Positions 18,189 through 26,872 are shown, counted from the first letter of the stretch. The stretch is DNA of 64,000 nucleotides from Baaleninema simplex PCC 7105 (GCF_000332355.1 NZ_KB235959.1:289260-353259); one strand, 5' to 3'. The notes: generated by a model from the sequence alone, not told the origin. A program made the numbers and translations.

Positions 18189-20249
18189 ATGGTCATTCAC
18201 TTCGGGCGGGAAATCTGCGGCGAACTCGACACCGTTCAACAGCGAGAATGGCTCGTCACGAACGGCATCGGCGGCTATGCTTCGGGAACCGTCGCCGGAT
18301 TGCTCACCCGACACTACCACGGTATCCTCATCGCGGCGATCGCACCTCCGGCCCAACGTCGGTTGATGGTGGCCAAACTCGACGAAACCGCCCAGTACAA
18401 CGGTAAATCTTACTCCCTCTACACCAACCGCTGGGCGGACGGAACTATTGCCCCCCACGGCTACCGCAACATCGAAAGCTTTCGACTCGAAGGGACGACG
18501 CCGGTTTGGACGTTCGCTTGTGGGGAAGCCCTACTCGAAAAACGTATTTGGATGGAACGGGGCGAAAATACCACTTACGTTTGCTATACCCTCCATCGCG
18601 CCAGTCGATCGCTCGATTTGTCCGTCAAAGCCCTCGTCAACTACCGCAGTCACCACGGCAGCGTCGTGGGGGAAGACTGGCAAATCGAACCTTGCGATCG
18701 CGGACTCAAACTCATCGCCTCAGAAGACGCGCAACCCTTCTATCTCCTGTGCGATCGCGGGACGATGACCGAACGCTACAACTGGTATGCTGGCTTCGAT
18801 CTCGCTCTCGAACAATACCGCCGTACCGGAGATTACGAAGATCACCTACACGCCGCCACCCTCAAAGTCGCCCTCGAACTCGGCGAATCCCTCACCGTCG
18901 TCGTCAGTACCGAAGCGAACCCCAGCCTCGACGGGAAAGCTGCCCTCACCCGACGCTACCGCTACGAACGTCAGTTACTCCAAGCCTGGCACGATACGCC
19001 GGGTTTGAAAACCGACGGTTCCCCCGGCTGGATTCAACAACTCGTCCTTTCTGCCGATGCCTTTCTCGTACGTCGTCCCCTCGAAGACGGCAGCTTGGGT
19101 ACGACGGTTTTGGCAGGATATCCTTGGTTTGGGGATTGGGGACGCTGGACGCTGATGAGTTTGCCGGGGTTGACTCTGGCGACGGGACGCCCGGATGCGG
19201 CGAAATCGATTTTGTTAACTTACGCCCGCTTTTTCCAAAATGGGTTGTTGCCGAATTTCTTTCCCGACGAAGGCCGTTATTCGGGCGATCGCGCTCTGTC
19301 CGATTCGCCGTATTCCCCCGCGTACAATACGGTAGACGCGACGCTGTGGTACGTGGAGGCCGTTCGCTTGTATTTGGCAGCCACGGGCGATCGCGACTTT
19401 CTCGCGCAAATTTTTCCTCTTCTGGCAGAAGCGATCGCCTGCTATTGTCGGGGAACGGACTACGGCATTCAACTCGACCGTACTGACGGACTGATCGCTG
19501 AAGGCACGCCCGAGAGCCAACTGACTTGGATGGATGCCAAAATTGGGGAATGGGTGGTGACGCCTCGAGCGGGCAAACCGATCGAAGTGAACGCTCTGTG
19601 GTATAATGCCCTGCTGAGTATGGGACAGTTCGCCGCCGCCTTGGGTAAGCCGACATCTGAATACGAACAGTTGGCACAACAGGCGTACTGGGGATTTCAA
19701 CGGTTTTGGAATCCGAGTACCGGTTACTGTTACGACGTTCTCGATACTCCCGATGGCGACGACGCGACGTTACGCCCCAATCAACTGTTGGCGGTGTCAC
19801 TTCCGGTGAGTCCGCTGACGGGCGATCGCCAAAAAGCCCTCGTCGAAGCTTGCAGCCATCTGTTACTCACTTCTCACGGCTTGCGATCGCTTTCGCCAGA
19901 CGATCCGAACTACCGCAATCGATACGGTGGAGACGCCGCCCAACGAGATCTCGCCTACCATCAAGGTACGGTTTGGGCGTGGTGGATGGGAGCCTTCGCG
20001 ATCGCCCACCTGCGCGCGAACGGTGATGTCAACGAGGCGATGGCGTTCTTGTCTCCTTTCGCCCACCACCTCCAAACTGCGGGTGTCGGCTATGTCAGCG
20101 AAATCTTCGACGGCGACGCTCCCATGACGCCCCGAGGCTGTATTGCTTATGCGGGTAGCGTTGCCGAACTGTTACGGGCGTGGCTGGCGATCGCAAAATA
20201 CACGGCGCCACAACAGCCGAAACCGGACGAAACACACCTGCCAACCTAA
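18189..20249 (+). CDS. amylo-alpha-1,6-glucosidase (glycogen debranching, GH133-like)
   Basis: 686 residues. The N-terminal domain (EWLVTNGIGGYASGTVAGLLTRHYHGIL) is the glycogen-debranching-enzyme N-terminal family. The C-terminal (alpha/alpha)6 barrel includes TVLAGYPWFGDWGRWTL, YNTVDATLWYVEAV, GTPESQLTWMDAKIG, PIEVNALWYNALL and AYHQGTVWAWWMGAF. Acidic residues in GDWGR, WMDAKIG and PIEVNALW are the usual catalytic candidates. It should remove alpha-1,6-linked glucose at glycogen branch points in the cytoplasm. The start at 18189 has a canonical first domain directly after it. The gene is monocistronic and followed by an IS-like relic. Confidence 0.92.
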   Translation: MVIHFGREICGELDTVQQREWLVTNGIGGYASGTVAGLLTRHYHGILIAAIAPPAQRRLMVAKLDETAQYNGKSYSLYTNRWADGTIAPHGYRNIESFRLEGTTPVWTFACGEALLEKRIWMERGENTTYVCYTLHRASRSLDLSVKALVNYRSHHGSVVGEDWQIEPCDRGLKLIASEDAQPFYLLCDRGTMTERYNWYAGFDLALEQYRRTGDYEDHLHAATLKVALELGESLTVVVSTEANPSLDGKAALTRRYRYERQLLQAWHDTPGLKTDGSPGWIQQLVLSADAFLVRRPLEDGSLGTTVLAGYPWFGDWGRWTLMSLPGLTLATGRPDAAKSILLTYARFFQNGLLPNFFPDEGRYSGDRALSDSPYSPAYNTVDATLWYVEAVRLYLAATGDRDFLAQIFPLLAEAIACYCRGTDYGIQLDRTDGLIAEGTPESQLTWMDAKIGEWVVTPRAGKPIEVNALWYNALLSMGQFAAALGKPTSEYEQLAQQAYWGFQRFWNPSTGYCYDVLDTPDGDDATLRPNQLLAVSLPVSPLTGDRQKALVEACSHLLLTSHGLRSLSPDDPNYRNRYGGDAAQRDLAYHQGTVWAWWMGAFAIAHLRANGDVNEAMAFLSPFAHHLQTAGVGYVSEIFDGDAPMTPRGCIAYAGSVAELLRAWLAIAKYTAPQQPKPDETHLPT

Positions 20250-20640
20250 ACCGATCGCCAGTCGAGGGGTTTCGCCCGAATGAATGCTCCCCCACCTGCG
20301 TCTCGCGAGGCGGAGGTGTCTTATTACAAGGCGTTAGCCCTTGCGACAGGCGGCATTCTCGCTGTGTTCTGGGAACTTTTACCCAGCAACACCCCCAAGT
20401 TGTTTCCACTATGGGGCTTTTGGTTAGTTTCTTTCGCCTAGAGTCCGACGTGTACGAACCGACTCAGAGGACTTATAGGTTGGGTTTCCCTTTCGCTGAG
20501 AGGTCGTGCCTCCAGGTGGTTCGCAATCTCATTGCGCCCTTTGCCGTACCGCTCAGGATAGGGCAATTCTAACATAGGTTCGTTGGCAATTCGCCGCCCT
20601 AACCCCCACCTGCTGATGCGAGGTGGAGGAATGCGTCGCT
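20250..20640 (-). mobile_element. IS200/IS605-type relic, third non-coding element
   Basis: About 390 bp without a credible gene. On the minus strand it begins with the hairpin CACCTCGCATCAGCAGGTG and ends with CTCCGCCTCGCGAGACGCAG, resembling the right end of TnpB-carrying elements. An internal stretch (GGGTGTTGCTGGG ... CAGCGAGAATGCCGCC) resembles copy 1 (TTGGTGTTGCCAAGAG ... CTCGCTTATG). I infer a tnpB-less derivative. The similarity to the other relics is weak, so this is less certain. Confidence 0.4.
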
Positions 20641-20685
20641 ATTATTGTTCAAAGTTTGCAAAGAGTTTGCAACGATTTAGTTGTG

Positions 20686-20704
20686 AAAAAGTTGTTGAAA
20701 CAAC
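20686..20704 (-). terminator. probable psb34 terminator
   Basis: Read on the minus strand, GGTTGTTTCAACAACTTTTT directly follows the psb34 stop codon: a short stem and a five-T run. The stem is only about 5-6 bp. Confidence 0.5.
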
Positions 20705-20884
20705 CTAGCTGACGTTAGAGGCGGCAAACGCAACCGCTACGACACCTGCAACGAGTACAGCAGCTAAAGCGCCAAAAACAATGTAATTCCGTTTTTCTTT
20801 CTGGGTTGGCGGCTCTGCGGTGTACATCTTGGGTTCTACCGCGAAATTATTCAAACGACCGCCATCTTCTTCGGTGTAAGGCAT
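20705..20884 (-). CDS. psb34: Psb34-like photosystem II assembly protein
   Basis: 59 residues, beginning MPYTEEDGGRLNNFAVEPK. The RLNNFAVEPxxY segment followed by one C-terminal transmembrane helix (NYIVFGALAAVLVAGVVAVAF) is the signature of the small cyanobacterial family that includes Synechocystis ssl1498. Psb34 associates with photosystem II assembly intermediates (CP47-containing) in the thylakoid and resembles high-light-inducible proteins at its N-terminus. The soluble N-terminus should face the stroma. It is monocistronic, with two exact 13-bp repeats upstream and a short terminator. The family assignment rests on motif recognition. Confidence 0.75.
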   Translation of the reverse strand: MPYTEEDGGRLNNFAVEPKMYTAEPPTQKEKRNYIVFGALAAVLVAGVVAVAFAASNVS

Positions 20885-20945
20885 GAAGTAGTCCTCTACG
20901 CTACGTGTCTGCGGATCATCCTATCACAACTAAACGTCACTTTTG

Positions 20946-20979
20946 TTGCATTTCTTAATATTGTCTTTGCATTTCTTAA
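20946..20979. promoter_or_regulatory. paired 13-bp direct repeats upstream of psb34
   Basis: TTGCATTTCTTAA occurs at 20946-20958 and again at 20967-20979, 21 bp start to start, i.e. two helical turns, about 60-95 bp before the psb34 start codon. This spacing suits a dimeric regulator. It is not an evident HLR1/RpaB box. Confidence 0.45.
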
Positions 20980-21054
20980 CGCTTTACAAGTGAGTCGGGA
21001 GGAATCCCGAGCTTATAACCCTTGCTGCGTTTGAGTTTGGTGCGCGACACCAGA

Positions 21055-21075
21055 CGACCATCGGAACGATGGTCG
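21055..21075. repeat. perfect 9-bp stem hairpin after thiS
   Basis: CGACCATCG, loop GAA, CGATGGTCG, 21 bases past the thiS stop codon. It may stabilise or end the thiS transcript; no T-run follows on the minus strand. Confidence 0.45.
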
Positions 21076-21095
21076 ATGCTATTTTCTCGCCCGCG

Positions 21096-21308
21096 TCACG
21101 ACACCCCACCGCCAACGATGGTGACGATTTCGAGGCGATCGCCTTCTTGGAGTTGTGTTGAGTCCCAATATTGACGGTGTAGAATTTCGCCGTTGTATTC
21201 CACTGCAATCAAGCGAGGGTTCAAGCCAATTTGTATTAAAAAATCGGGAAGCGATCGCCCTTCAGAACAGGTTTTTAATTCGCCGTTGACTTTGAGATTG
21301 ATAGTCAT
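21096..21308 (-). CDS. thiS: ThiS sulfur carrier protein
   Basis: 70 residues with the ubiquitin-like beta-grasp pattern: MTINLKVNGE, LPDFLIQIGLNPRLIAVEYNGEIL, WDSTQLQEGDRLEIVTIVGGG. ThiS is thiocarboxylated at its C-terminal Gly-Gly and donates sulfur for the thiazole of thiamin. Here the glycines are followed by Val-Ser before the stop, so either the tail is trimmed or this small extension is tolerated. It lies about 180 bp downstream of thiE on the same strand, a usual cyanobacterial neighbour, so both probably serve thiamin synthesis. Confidence 0.92.
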   Translation of the reverse strand: MTINLKVNGELKTCSEGRSLPDFLIQIGLNPRLIAVEYNGEILHRQYWDSTQLQEGDRLEIVTIVGGGVS

Positions 21309-21490
21309 AAAAAAGCCAGAACGTTTTCTTGATAAAGCTTTTGAAATTTAAAATTTTACAATGAATCGACGTTAATTTCAAGGAAAATTATTTTAAAGAA
21401 ATAAATTTTCTTCTTGAATATCGATCCTGTTTTTTTCGATCTTCAAACAGTTAAAGAAAACAAAACAAGCTTGCATTGAAAGCGACAAAA

Positions 21491-22612
21491 TTACTCGTCG
21501 TTCATCTCTCGCATCCGTTCGACCCAAGCCAGTTGAGAGAGAAAGTACTGCGTAACGAGGGTAGGTTGTTCCGCCTCAGCGATCGCTCGCACCATCGCCA
21601 CGCGATCGCCCCCAGCCGTGAAGATATCCCCGATATTGTTCATATCGATGCCGCCAATGGCGAACCAGGGAATCGGACAGTGTTCGGCAGCGTAGCGCAC
21701 GTATTCCAAACCTGTCGGTTTTTTTCCCTGCTTCACTGGCGTCGCGTATACTGGGCCGACGCCGATATAGTCTACCCCTTCATCGAGGGCGCGGCGCATT
21801 TCCTCCGGGTTCGTGGTCGATCGCCCCACAATGCGGTGAGATCCCAACAACTGCCGCGCCAAAGCCACCGGAACGTCTTTCTGTCCCAAGTGTACCCCGT
21901 CCGCATCGACGGCTAGCGCCAAATCCACGCGATCGTTCATTAAAAACAACGCCCCGTAGCGATGGCAAAGTTGCTTGAGTTTCTGGGCCCTTTGCAAGCG
22001 GGTTACGTCGTCGGCGTTTTTATCGCGATATTGCACCAGAGACAACCCCCCTTGCAATGCTGCTTCGACCACCTCGAACAAATTGCCAGACGGTGTCGTA
22101 ACGAAGTATAACCGAGACTGTTCGAGTGCTTGCTGGCGTCGGTACGCCAAAAAGCGACTTTCTAGGGTATAAACTTGGTAGCGCATTTGTTTGCACGCCG
22201 CCCCCAAGTCCGGGCGATAAAGCTTTCCGTACTCCTCGAGGACGCGCAGCGCCTCTTCAACCCGACAGAGGTTCGCCTGCAACACCTGTTCGACACTGGC
22301 GCGTTGAGATTCCTGGGGATGGGTCAGCTCCGTTCCGGGGTCGTCTGGGGTATTCCGTGCCGCTCGGAGAGTCGGATCGTGCCAACGTGCCAGTTCTTGG
22401 CGCAACCCTTTGCACGTCTCCGTCAAGCGAACGTCGTTCAAACCGAAGCGACACCATTCCTCGATAATTCTCAATCCTTCCCGCGCGCGATCGAGGTTGG
22501 CGTCTAAAATGCGGCAAACGGCCGGTGGAACGAAGGGTTTAGCGTTGTTTCGTTCTTCCACGAACACTTCTCCCTCGATAACGTTTGGATCTTGAATTTC
22601 GCGAACGTTCAT
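21491..22612 (-). CDS. thiE: thiamine-phosphate synthase, cyanobacterial long form
   Basis: 373 residues from the ATG at 22612 (MNVREIQDPNVIEGE; an ATG at 22657 is also in frame). The C-terminal TIM barrel shows QYRDKNADD, LMNDRVDLALAVDADGVHLGQKD, GRSTTNPEEM, YIGVGPVYATPVKQGKKPTGLEYV and FAIGGIDMNNI. It joins the thiazole and pyrimidine phosphates to give thiamin monophosphate. The N-terminal ~150 residues (ILDANLDRAREGLRIIEEW, LCRVEEALRVLEEYGKLY) are the helical extension found in cyanobacterial ThiE, role unclear. thiS follows on the same strand. Its start is close to the divergent DUF1565 gene. Confidence 0.93.
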   Translation of the reverse strand: MNVREIQDPNVIEGEVFVEERNNAKPFVPPAVCRILDANLDRAREGLRIIEEWCRFGLNDVRLTETCKGLRQELARWHDPTLRAARNTPDDPGTELTHPQESQRASVEQVLQANLCRVEEALRVLEEYGKLYRPDLGAACKQMRYQVYTLESRFLAYRRQQALEQSRLYFVTTPSGNLFEVVEAALQGGLSLVQYRDKNADDVTRLQRAQKLKQLCHRYGALFLMNDRVDLALAVDADGVHLGQKDVPVALARQLLGSHRIVGRSTTNPEEMRRALDEGVDYIGVGPVYATPVKQGKKPTGLEYVRYAAEHCPIPWFAIGGIDMNNIGDIFTAGGDRVAMVRAIAEAEQPTLVTQYFLSQLAWVERMREMNDE

Positions 22613-22701
22613 AGAAATTGATGGTGATGGGTTCTGCCGTAACGGGAGCATCTGCACGTCGCGAGTTCGACGTTGGTTTCCTCACATTTTGGAGTTCGCC
22701 C

Positions 22702-23904
22702 ATGCAGTTTAGGTTTCTCCTGTCGCTCCTGCGAGCGATCGGTCGGTTCGACCGTCTCGGAACGGGTGTCGCCGTTGGGGTGGTTCTGCTTTGCGAGTTG
22801 ACGTTCGCCCCCTCGACCCTCGCTCAGTCGCTCGAAACGCCCTTCGATCGCCGAGGTGCGATCGCCACCGAGCCTTCCCAAACGCGACTGCTTTATGTCG
22901 ATCCGGTTCGGGGGAGCGATCGCACCGAGTCCGGCAGTGCTGAAGCCCCTTTCGGCACGATTACCCGCGCCCTCGCCGTCGCGCAGCCAAATACCGTAAT
23001 TATACTCAGCCGAGGCACGTACAGCACCCAAACCGGCGAAATCTTTCCGATCCGTCTGAAATCGGGGGTGACGCTGTACGGCAATCCCGAGGAACGAGGA
23101 CGCCAAGTCGTCATCTTCGGCGGCGGTACAGTCTCGACCGCTTCGGGAACGCAGCGAGTGGCGATCGTCGGGATCGACGGTGCGGGACTCAACGGCGTCA
23201 CGGTTAGCAATCCTGAAGGTCACGGCGTTTGGGTCGAATCTGGCAGCCCTTGGGTCGTCAACAGTCGCTTTTCGGGCAACAGCGGACGAGACATTGCCGT
23301 GACGGCCAACGGCCGACCCGTGTTACAGAACAATGTAATGCAGAACGATTCGAACGCGATGGAGAATCGAGTCGAACGCGCCACGATCGCCCAGCGTTCT
23401 ACGGAAAACTCCGATGGCGTTGCCGTCGTCACCTGGGGCAGCCGTCAGGCGTTTCGCTTGGATGCTGGCAGTCGCCCTCGCCTCAACAACAAACCGCAAA
23501 TTGCCTATCGGGGAGTCGATCGCCCCTTCTCGATCCCCCAAGCAACCCTCGGCACGCTGCCGCCGCTTCCGGTTCCGAACTCGAGTCCTCCTTTGGGCGA
23601 TCGCGGGGATTTACCCTTACCCTCAACCGAAGTCATTTCCTGGGTTCCCGGCGCACCTCCACCACCGCCTGCATACACGGACGACTTAGTCACCGCCCGA
23701 TTGCGCTACCGCATTCTCGTCGTCCCGCGCAACAGCACCGAGGCCAGTTTAGTTCGCCTGGTGGTTCCCGACGCCTTCACCGTGCGCCACTCTGACGGTA
23801 GTTTCACGCAAGCCGGAGCCTTTCGCAATCGCGATCGCGCCGAACGAGTATTACAGCAACTGCACGAAAACGGCTTGAACGCCCGTTTAGAGGAATTGCC
23901 CTAG
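22702..23904 (+). CDS. exported DUF1565 protein with SPOR-like tail
   Basis: 400 residues from the ATG at 22702, preceded by GGAG at 8 bases; an in-frame ATG at 22618 would overlap the thiE start region. A hydrophobic signal (GTGVAVGVVLLCELTFAPSTLAQS) indicates export. DUF1565 follows (LLYVDPVRGSDRTESGSAEAPFGTITRAL ... GTYSTQTGEIFPIRLKSGVTLYGN), a parallel beta-helix unit of surface proteins. After a Pro-rich linker (PGAPPPPPAY) the last ~70 residues (YRILVVP ... GAFRNRDRAERVLQQLHENGLNARLEEL) resemble a SPOR domain, which can bind denuded peptidoglycan. Likely periplasmic or surface; function unknown. Confidence 0.82.
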   Translation: MQFRFLLSLLRAIGRFDRLGTGVAVGVVLLCELTFAPSTLAQSLETPFDRRGAIATEPSQTRLLYVDPVRGSDRTESGSAEAPFGTITRALAVAQPNTVIILSRGTYSTQTGEIFPIRLKSGVTLYGNPEERGRQVVIFGGGTVSTASGTQRVAIVGIDGAGLNGVTVSNPEGHGVWVESGSPWVVNSRFSGNSGRDIAVTANGRPVLQNNVMQNDSNAMENRVERATIAQRSTENSDGVAVVTWGSRQAFRLDAGSRPRLNNKPQIAYRGVDRPFSIPQATLGTLPPLPVPNSSPPLGDRGDLPLPSTEVISWVPGAPPPPPAYTDDLVTARLRYRILVVPRNSTEASLVRLVVPDAFTVRHSDGSFTQAGAFRNRDRAERVLQQLHENGLNARLEELP

Positions 23905-24056
23905 GGAGAGGGGGAGAGGGGGAGAGGGGGAGAAAGGGAGAAGGGGAGAGGGGGAGAAAGGGAGAAGGGGAGAGGGGGAGAGGGGGAGAGGGGGAGAAAG
24001 GGAGAAACTATGAACTGTTCCCCGTTCCCCGTTCCCTGTTCCCTGTCTTCACTGGT
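23905..24056. repeat. purine-rich minisatellite, inverted composite copy
   Basis: Tandem GGGGAGA/GGGGAGAAA units followed by TTCCCCG, TTCCCTG and CACTGGTGACTG. It is the reverse complement of the composite at 12.48 kb and begins immediately after the DUF1565 stop. Confidence 0.85.
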
Positions 24057-24064
24057 GACTGTTT

Positions 24065-25228
24065 TTAACTGTTATGGGTTTTCGAGACTTCTTCAACGAC
24101 CCACGCGAAGGTTTGTAAGACTTGTTGTAACGTCAACTCGTCTTGCATCGCCGATAAGCGGAGGTTGGGAAAGCGGGTTTCCGTGGGATTCGTCGGCAGT
24201 GCCATCCCGATCGAACTGAATTTCGATCGCAGTTCGTTCCACTTTTCCGGGTCGTCGAAGGGCGATCGCGAACCGTAGCTTTGGGAGGAAATTTCCAAAC
24301 CGCCCCAAATCCCCACGTTAAACAAATCTCGTCCCGGCTGACCCTGGCGACTGGGCAACGACACCACGAAGCCACCGTAATTGTCACCTTTGCCCCATTG
24401 CACCTCCACCTGTGGGGTCTTATTTTTCGCCCACTCGTAGATTTTTCCGGCGATTTTAGCTTCTTCCCGCCCTCGACGCGCCTCGAATTCTTGGAAAAAC
24501 GAAGTTTCGTCCCAACGCCGCCGTTCCCGCGTCGCACTGGACTTTTTCAAGCGGGCTTCCGCTGTTTGTCCGAGAACTCGGGGAACGAGCATCCGCAGGT
24601 TGTCCGGTTCGCGATCGGTGTATTGCTTGAGTTCGATCGCCAGCACTTCCGCCGGATCGACTTGTTCGTTGAGGAATTCCACGACCCGCCGCAATTCCGA
24701 GGGGATGACATCGGCAACGAAGACCAAGCGTAGTTTGCCAGCTTGTAGGTGAGTTTTCACCTTTTGCCAAAACCGTTCCTCGTCGGCTTCCGTTCCCAAA
24801 AATTCTTCAAACACCTGTTCCGGATCGCGGCCGAGTTCGCGACAGTTGGTTTCAAACTGCGACACGATAGTATCCACCGGCCAGTAAATGCTGGCGTTGG
24901 CGGCGTAGTCGAGCATTTGACCGATAATTTCCTGGCGCACGCGGCTGTTTTCGACCCGTCGCACTTCCACCAGCGTCGGAATCGCGTTTTGATCGATAAA
25001 CAGGCGATCGAGCGACCAACGGGCGGTTCCGTCTTCTTCAGAGGGAATCGGGGTTTCTCGCTTTACCAGCAACCAATGACGGGGGAGAGCCGTATCGATT
25101 TGATCCCCAGCCAGTAGGTTGGGATAGGTTTCGAGAAGTTCTTGCAGTTGTTCTTCGGATTCGTAAGATTGTTCTGACATCTCGACCAACTGCTCGTCGT
25201 CCTGAATCAGATAAATGCCTCCACCCAT
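24065..25228 (-). CDS. PD-(D/E)XK-like nuclease family protein
   Basis: 387 residues; AGAGGA lies before the ATG. The N-terminal half has YESEEQLQELLETYPNLLAGDQI, WSLDRLFIDQNAIPTLVEVRRVENSRVRQEIIGQMLDYAAN, the pattern of NucS/DUF91-related restriction-like folds common in cyanobacteria. The usual motif is Glu-x-Lys; here it reads EVRR, so the lysine seems replaced by arginine. A middle region (KLRLVFVADVIPSELRRVVEFLNEQVDPAEVLAIELKQY) is also typical. The C-terminal ~120 residues (NYGGFVVSLP, ELRSKFSSIGMALPTNPTE) resemble DUF4268-type sequences. No methylase or partner is adjacent. Biological role unknown. Confidence 0.65.
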   Translation of the reverse strand: MGGGIYLIQDDEQLVEMSEQSYESEEQLQELLETYPNLLAGDQIDTALPRHWLLVKRETPIPSEEDGTARWSLDRLFIDQNAIPTLVEVRRVENSRVRQEIIGQMLDYAANASIYWPVDTIVSQFETNCRELGRDPEQVFEEFLGTEADEERFWQKVKTHLQAGKLRLVFVADVIPSELRRVVEFLNEQVDPAEVLAIELKQYTDREPDNLRMLVPRVLGQTAEARLKKSSATRERRRWDETSFFQEFEARRGREEAKIAGKIYEWAKNKTPQVEVQWGKGDNYGGFVVSLPSRQGQPGRDLFNVGIWGGLEISSQSYGSRSPFDDPEKWNELRSKFSSIGMALPTNPTETRFPNLRLSAMQDELTLQQVLQTFAWVVEEVSKTHNS

Positions 25229-25288
25229 CGATTGTCCTCTGTGCGTTGCTGTAAAGATTGCTAAACATCTGTCTGCGACGGGATTGAA

Positions 25289-26128
25289 TTACCCGAGGCA
25301 ACCGGAGAACACGCGCTCGGCAGCGCCTGTCATGTAAACGCGCCCGTTATCTTGCGACCACTCAATTTCTAGCGGTCCGCCTGGAAGTTCGACTGTGGTT
25401 TTGCGATCGCAACGTTGGGTGAGAACCCCTGCCACGACGGACGCACAAGCACCCGTTCCACAGGCCAGCGTAGCACCTGCCCCCCGTTCCCACACCCGCA
25501 TTTTTACGGTATTCGGCGCTTTAACCTCGATAAACTCCGTATTAATTCGCTGGGGAAATTCCGGATGGCGCTCGAATTGCGGTCCGATTCGCGCCAGATC
25601 GATGGCATCTGCGTCTTCGACAAATGCGACACAGTGGGGGTTGCCCATGCTCACGCACGTAACCGACCACGTCCGATCGCCGACTTCGAGAGGGCGATCG
25701 ATGACTTTGTCAGTCTCGGCGGCCAGGGTCGTGGGAATTTCCCCGGCGAGCAGTCGCGGCAGACCCATATCCACTTTAACCCGTCCGTCCGTCTGTCGTT
25801 GGGGGGCGATGACCCCTGCTAGGGTATGGATGCGGTAGATGTCTTTGGCGCGATCGCCGTCGAGTTCGGCGACGAACTGCATGAAGCAGCGAATTCCGTT
25901 CCCGCACATTTCCGGTTCGGAACCGTCAGAATTGAAAATCCGCATGGCGTAGTCGGTATCCCCCACGCCGGGAAGTACGAAAATTACACCGTCAGCACCG
26001 ATACCGAAATTGCGGTGACACAGCCGCTCGGCGTCTTGGGGGGTCAAAACGGGGCCCGATTGGTGGCGGTTGTCGATGAGAATGAAATCGTTGCCTAAAC
26101 CGTGATATTTGGTAAATTCGATAGCCAT
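25289..26128 (-). CDS. dapF: diaminopimelate epimerase
   Basis: 279 residues, full length. Cys75 in EMCGNGIRC and Cys223 in ACGTGACAS form the catalytic thiol pair that interconverts LL- and meso-diaminopimelate for lysine and peptidoglycan. Other family blocks are [44 protein letters not shown] and [15 protein letters not shown]. Cytoplasmic. It lies 60 bp downstream of the nuclease-like gene's start, on the same strand, and about 200 bp from the divergent hfq; no dap operon is visible. Confidence 0.97.
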   Translation of the reverse strand: MAIEFTKYHGLGNDFILIDNRHQSGPVLTPQDAERLCHRNFGIGADGVIFVLPGVGDTDYAMRIFNSDGSEPEMCGNGIRCFMQFVAELDGDRAKDIYRIHTLAGVIAPQRQTDGRVKVDMGLPRLLAGEIPTTLAAETDKVIDRPLEVGDRTWSVTCVSMGNPHCVAFVEDADAIDLARIGPQFERHPEFPQRINTEFIEVKAPNTVKMRVWERGAGATLACGTGACASVVAGVLTQRCDRKTTVELPGGPLEIEWSQDNGRVYMTGAAERVFSGCLG

Positions 26129-26324
26129 CGTGAGTCAGAGGTGTTGCTGACGGTATGGGGATAGGGACGGACGCGATCGCTGATTTTCCGAATCTTGATG
26201 AAGTCGGCGCGATCGCGCAGTCTCACAAAGTGTTGTCCGGCCGGTTGCCGCGATCGCGTCTGTCCGCACCATCGTAGAATACGTTAGGGTCTCTGGTGTC
26301 TATTATGTTACAGGAGTGTAAATC

Positions 26325-26573
26325 ATGGCGATCGATCTCGATACGAGCCTTCCGAGCATTCGCTTTTTTCAAGAGTACGTTAAAAACAAAACTCGTTTGG
26401 AGTTGCAAACGACTCTCGGCGAGCGACTCGTTGGAAATTTAATGTGGCAAGATCCAATTTATTTTTGTTTTCAGGACGAGGAAGGACATCAGTATTTTGT
26501 GAATCGCGAGTTAGTGGTTTATATCAAGCCAACTGAGATACAGAATTCCGAATCTGAAGACTCGGACGAGTAA
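26325..26573 (+). CDS. hfq: Hfq-like RNA-binding protein
   Basis: 82 residues: MAIDLDTSLPSIRFFQEYVK, TRLELQTTLGERLVGNLMWQDPIYFCF, YFVNRELVVYIKP, the divergent cyanobacterial Hfq with Sm1-like and Sm2-like blocks. In cyanobacteria this protein binds the pilus ATPase base and is needed for phototaxis; RNA chaperone activity is weak or different from that of enterobacteria. AGGAG lies 8 bases before the ATG, and TATTAT about 20-25 bases before it may be the -10 element. The C-terminal ~10 residues are acidic. Monocistronic. Confidence 0.93.
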   Translation: MAIDLDTSLPSIRFFQEYVKNKTRLELQTTLGERLVGNLMWQDPIYFCFQDEEGHQYFVNRELVVYIKPTEIQNSESEDSDE

Positions 26574-26747
26574 TTCTGTATTTCATGGCTGCCCTGTATT
26601 TTTAGAAAAAATAAATATCAGCTCGTTTTTTGCATGAAGTTGTTTTTCTTACGATCGCTTCATGTTTTCCTGGTTTTGAAACTGCATTGCCCGAAAACAA
26701 ATACTCGATGAATTACCTAAAATTTCGAGACTACACAGTGTAAATTT

Positions 26748-26780
26748 GTAAATTTTAGGTAAATTTTAGGTAGATTTTAG
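26748..26780. repeat. three 11-bp tandem iterons
   Basis: GTAAATTTTAG, GTAAATTTTAG and GTAGATTTTAG follow each other without gaps, and a partial inverted copy (CCTAAAATTT) starts at 26716. The unit length is about one helical turn. They lie in a 300-bp AT-rich gap between hfq and the NlpC/P60 gene (both genes end here), so they are unlikely to be a promoter for either. Confidence 0.75.
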
Positions 26781-26872
26781 CAAGATCGCTCGTCTTAATA
26801 TACTTGCAATCCTTCACAAAAACATCGAATATTGCAATCTTAAAAAATGCAGTTGCGATCGCAATAAAAAGC

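Noticed and set aside
22609-23223. Minus-strand frame of 204 codons opposite the DUF1565 gene
   Set aside because: Low-complexity Arg/Asp-rich shadow; the plus strand has a signal peptide and a recognised domain.
23905-24010. Possible CRISPR or promoter in the GGGGAGA tract
   Set aside because: Simple slippage-type minisatellite with no unique spacers, repeated at other gene ends.
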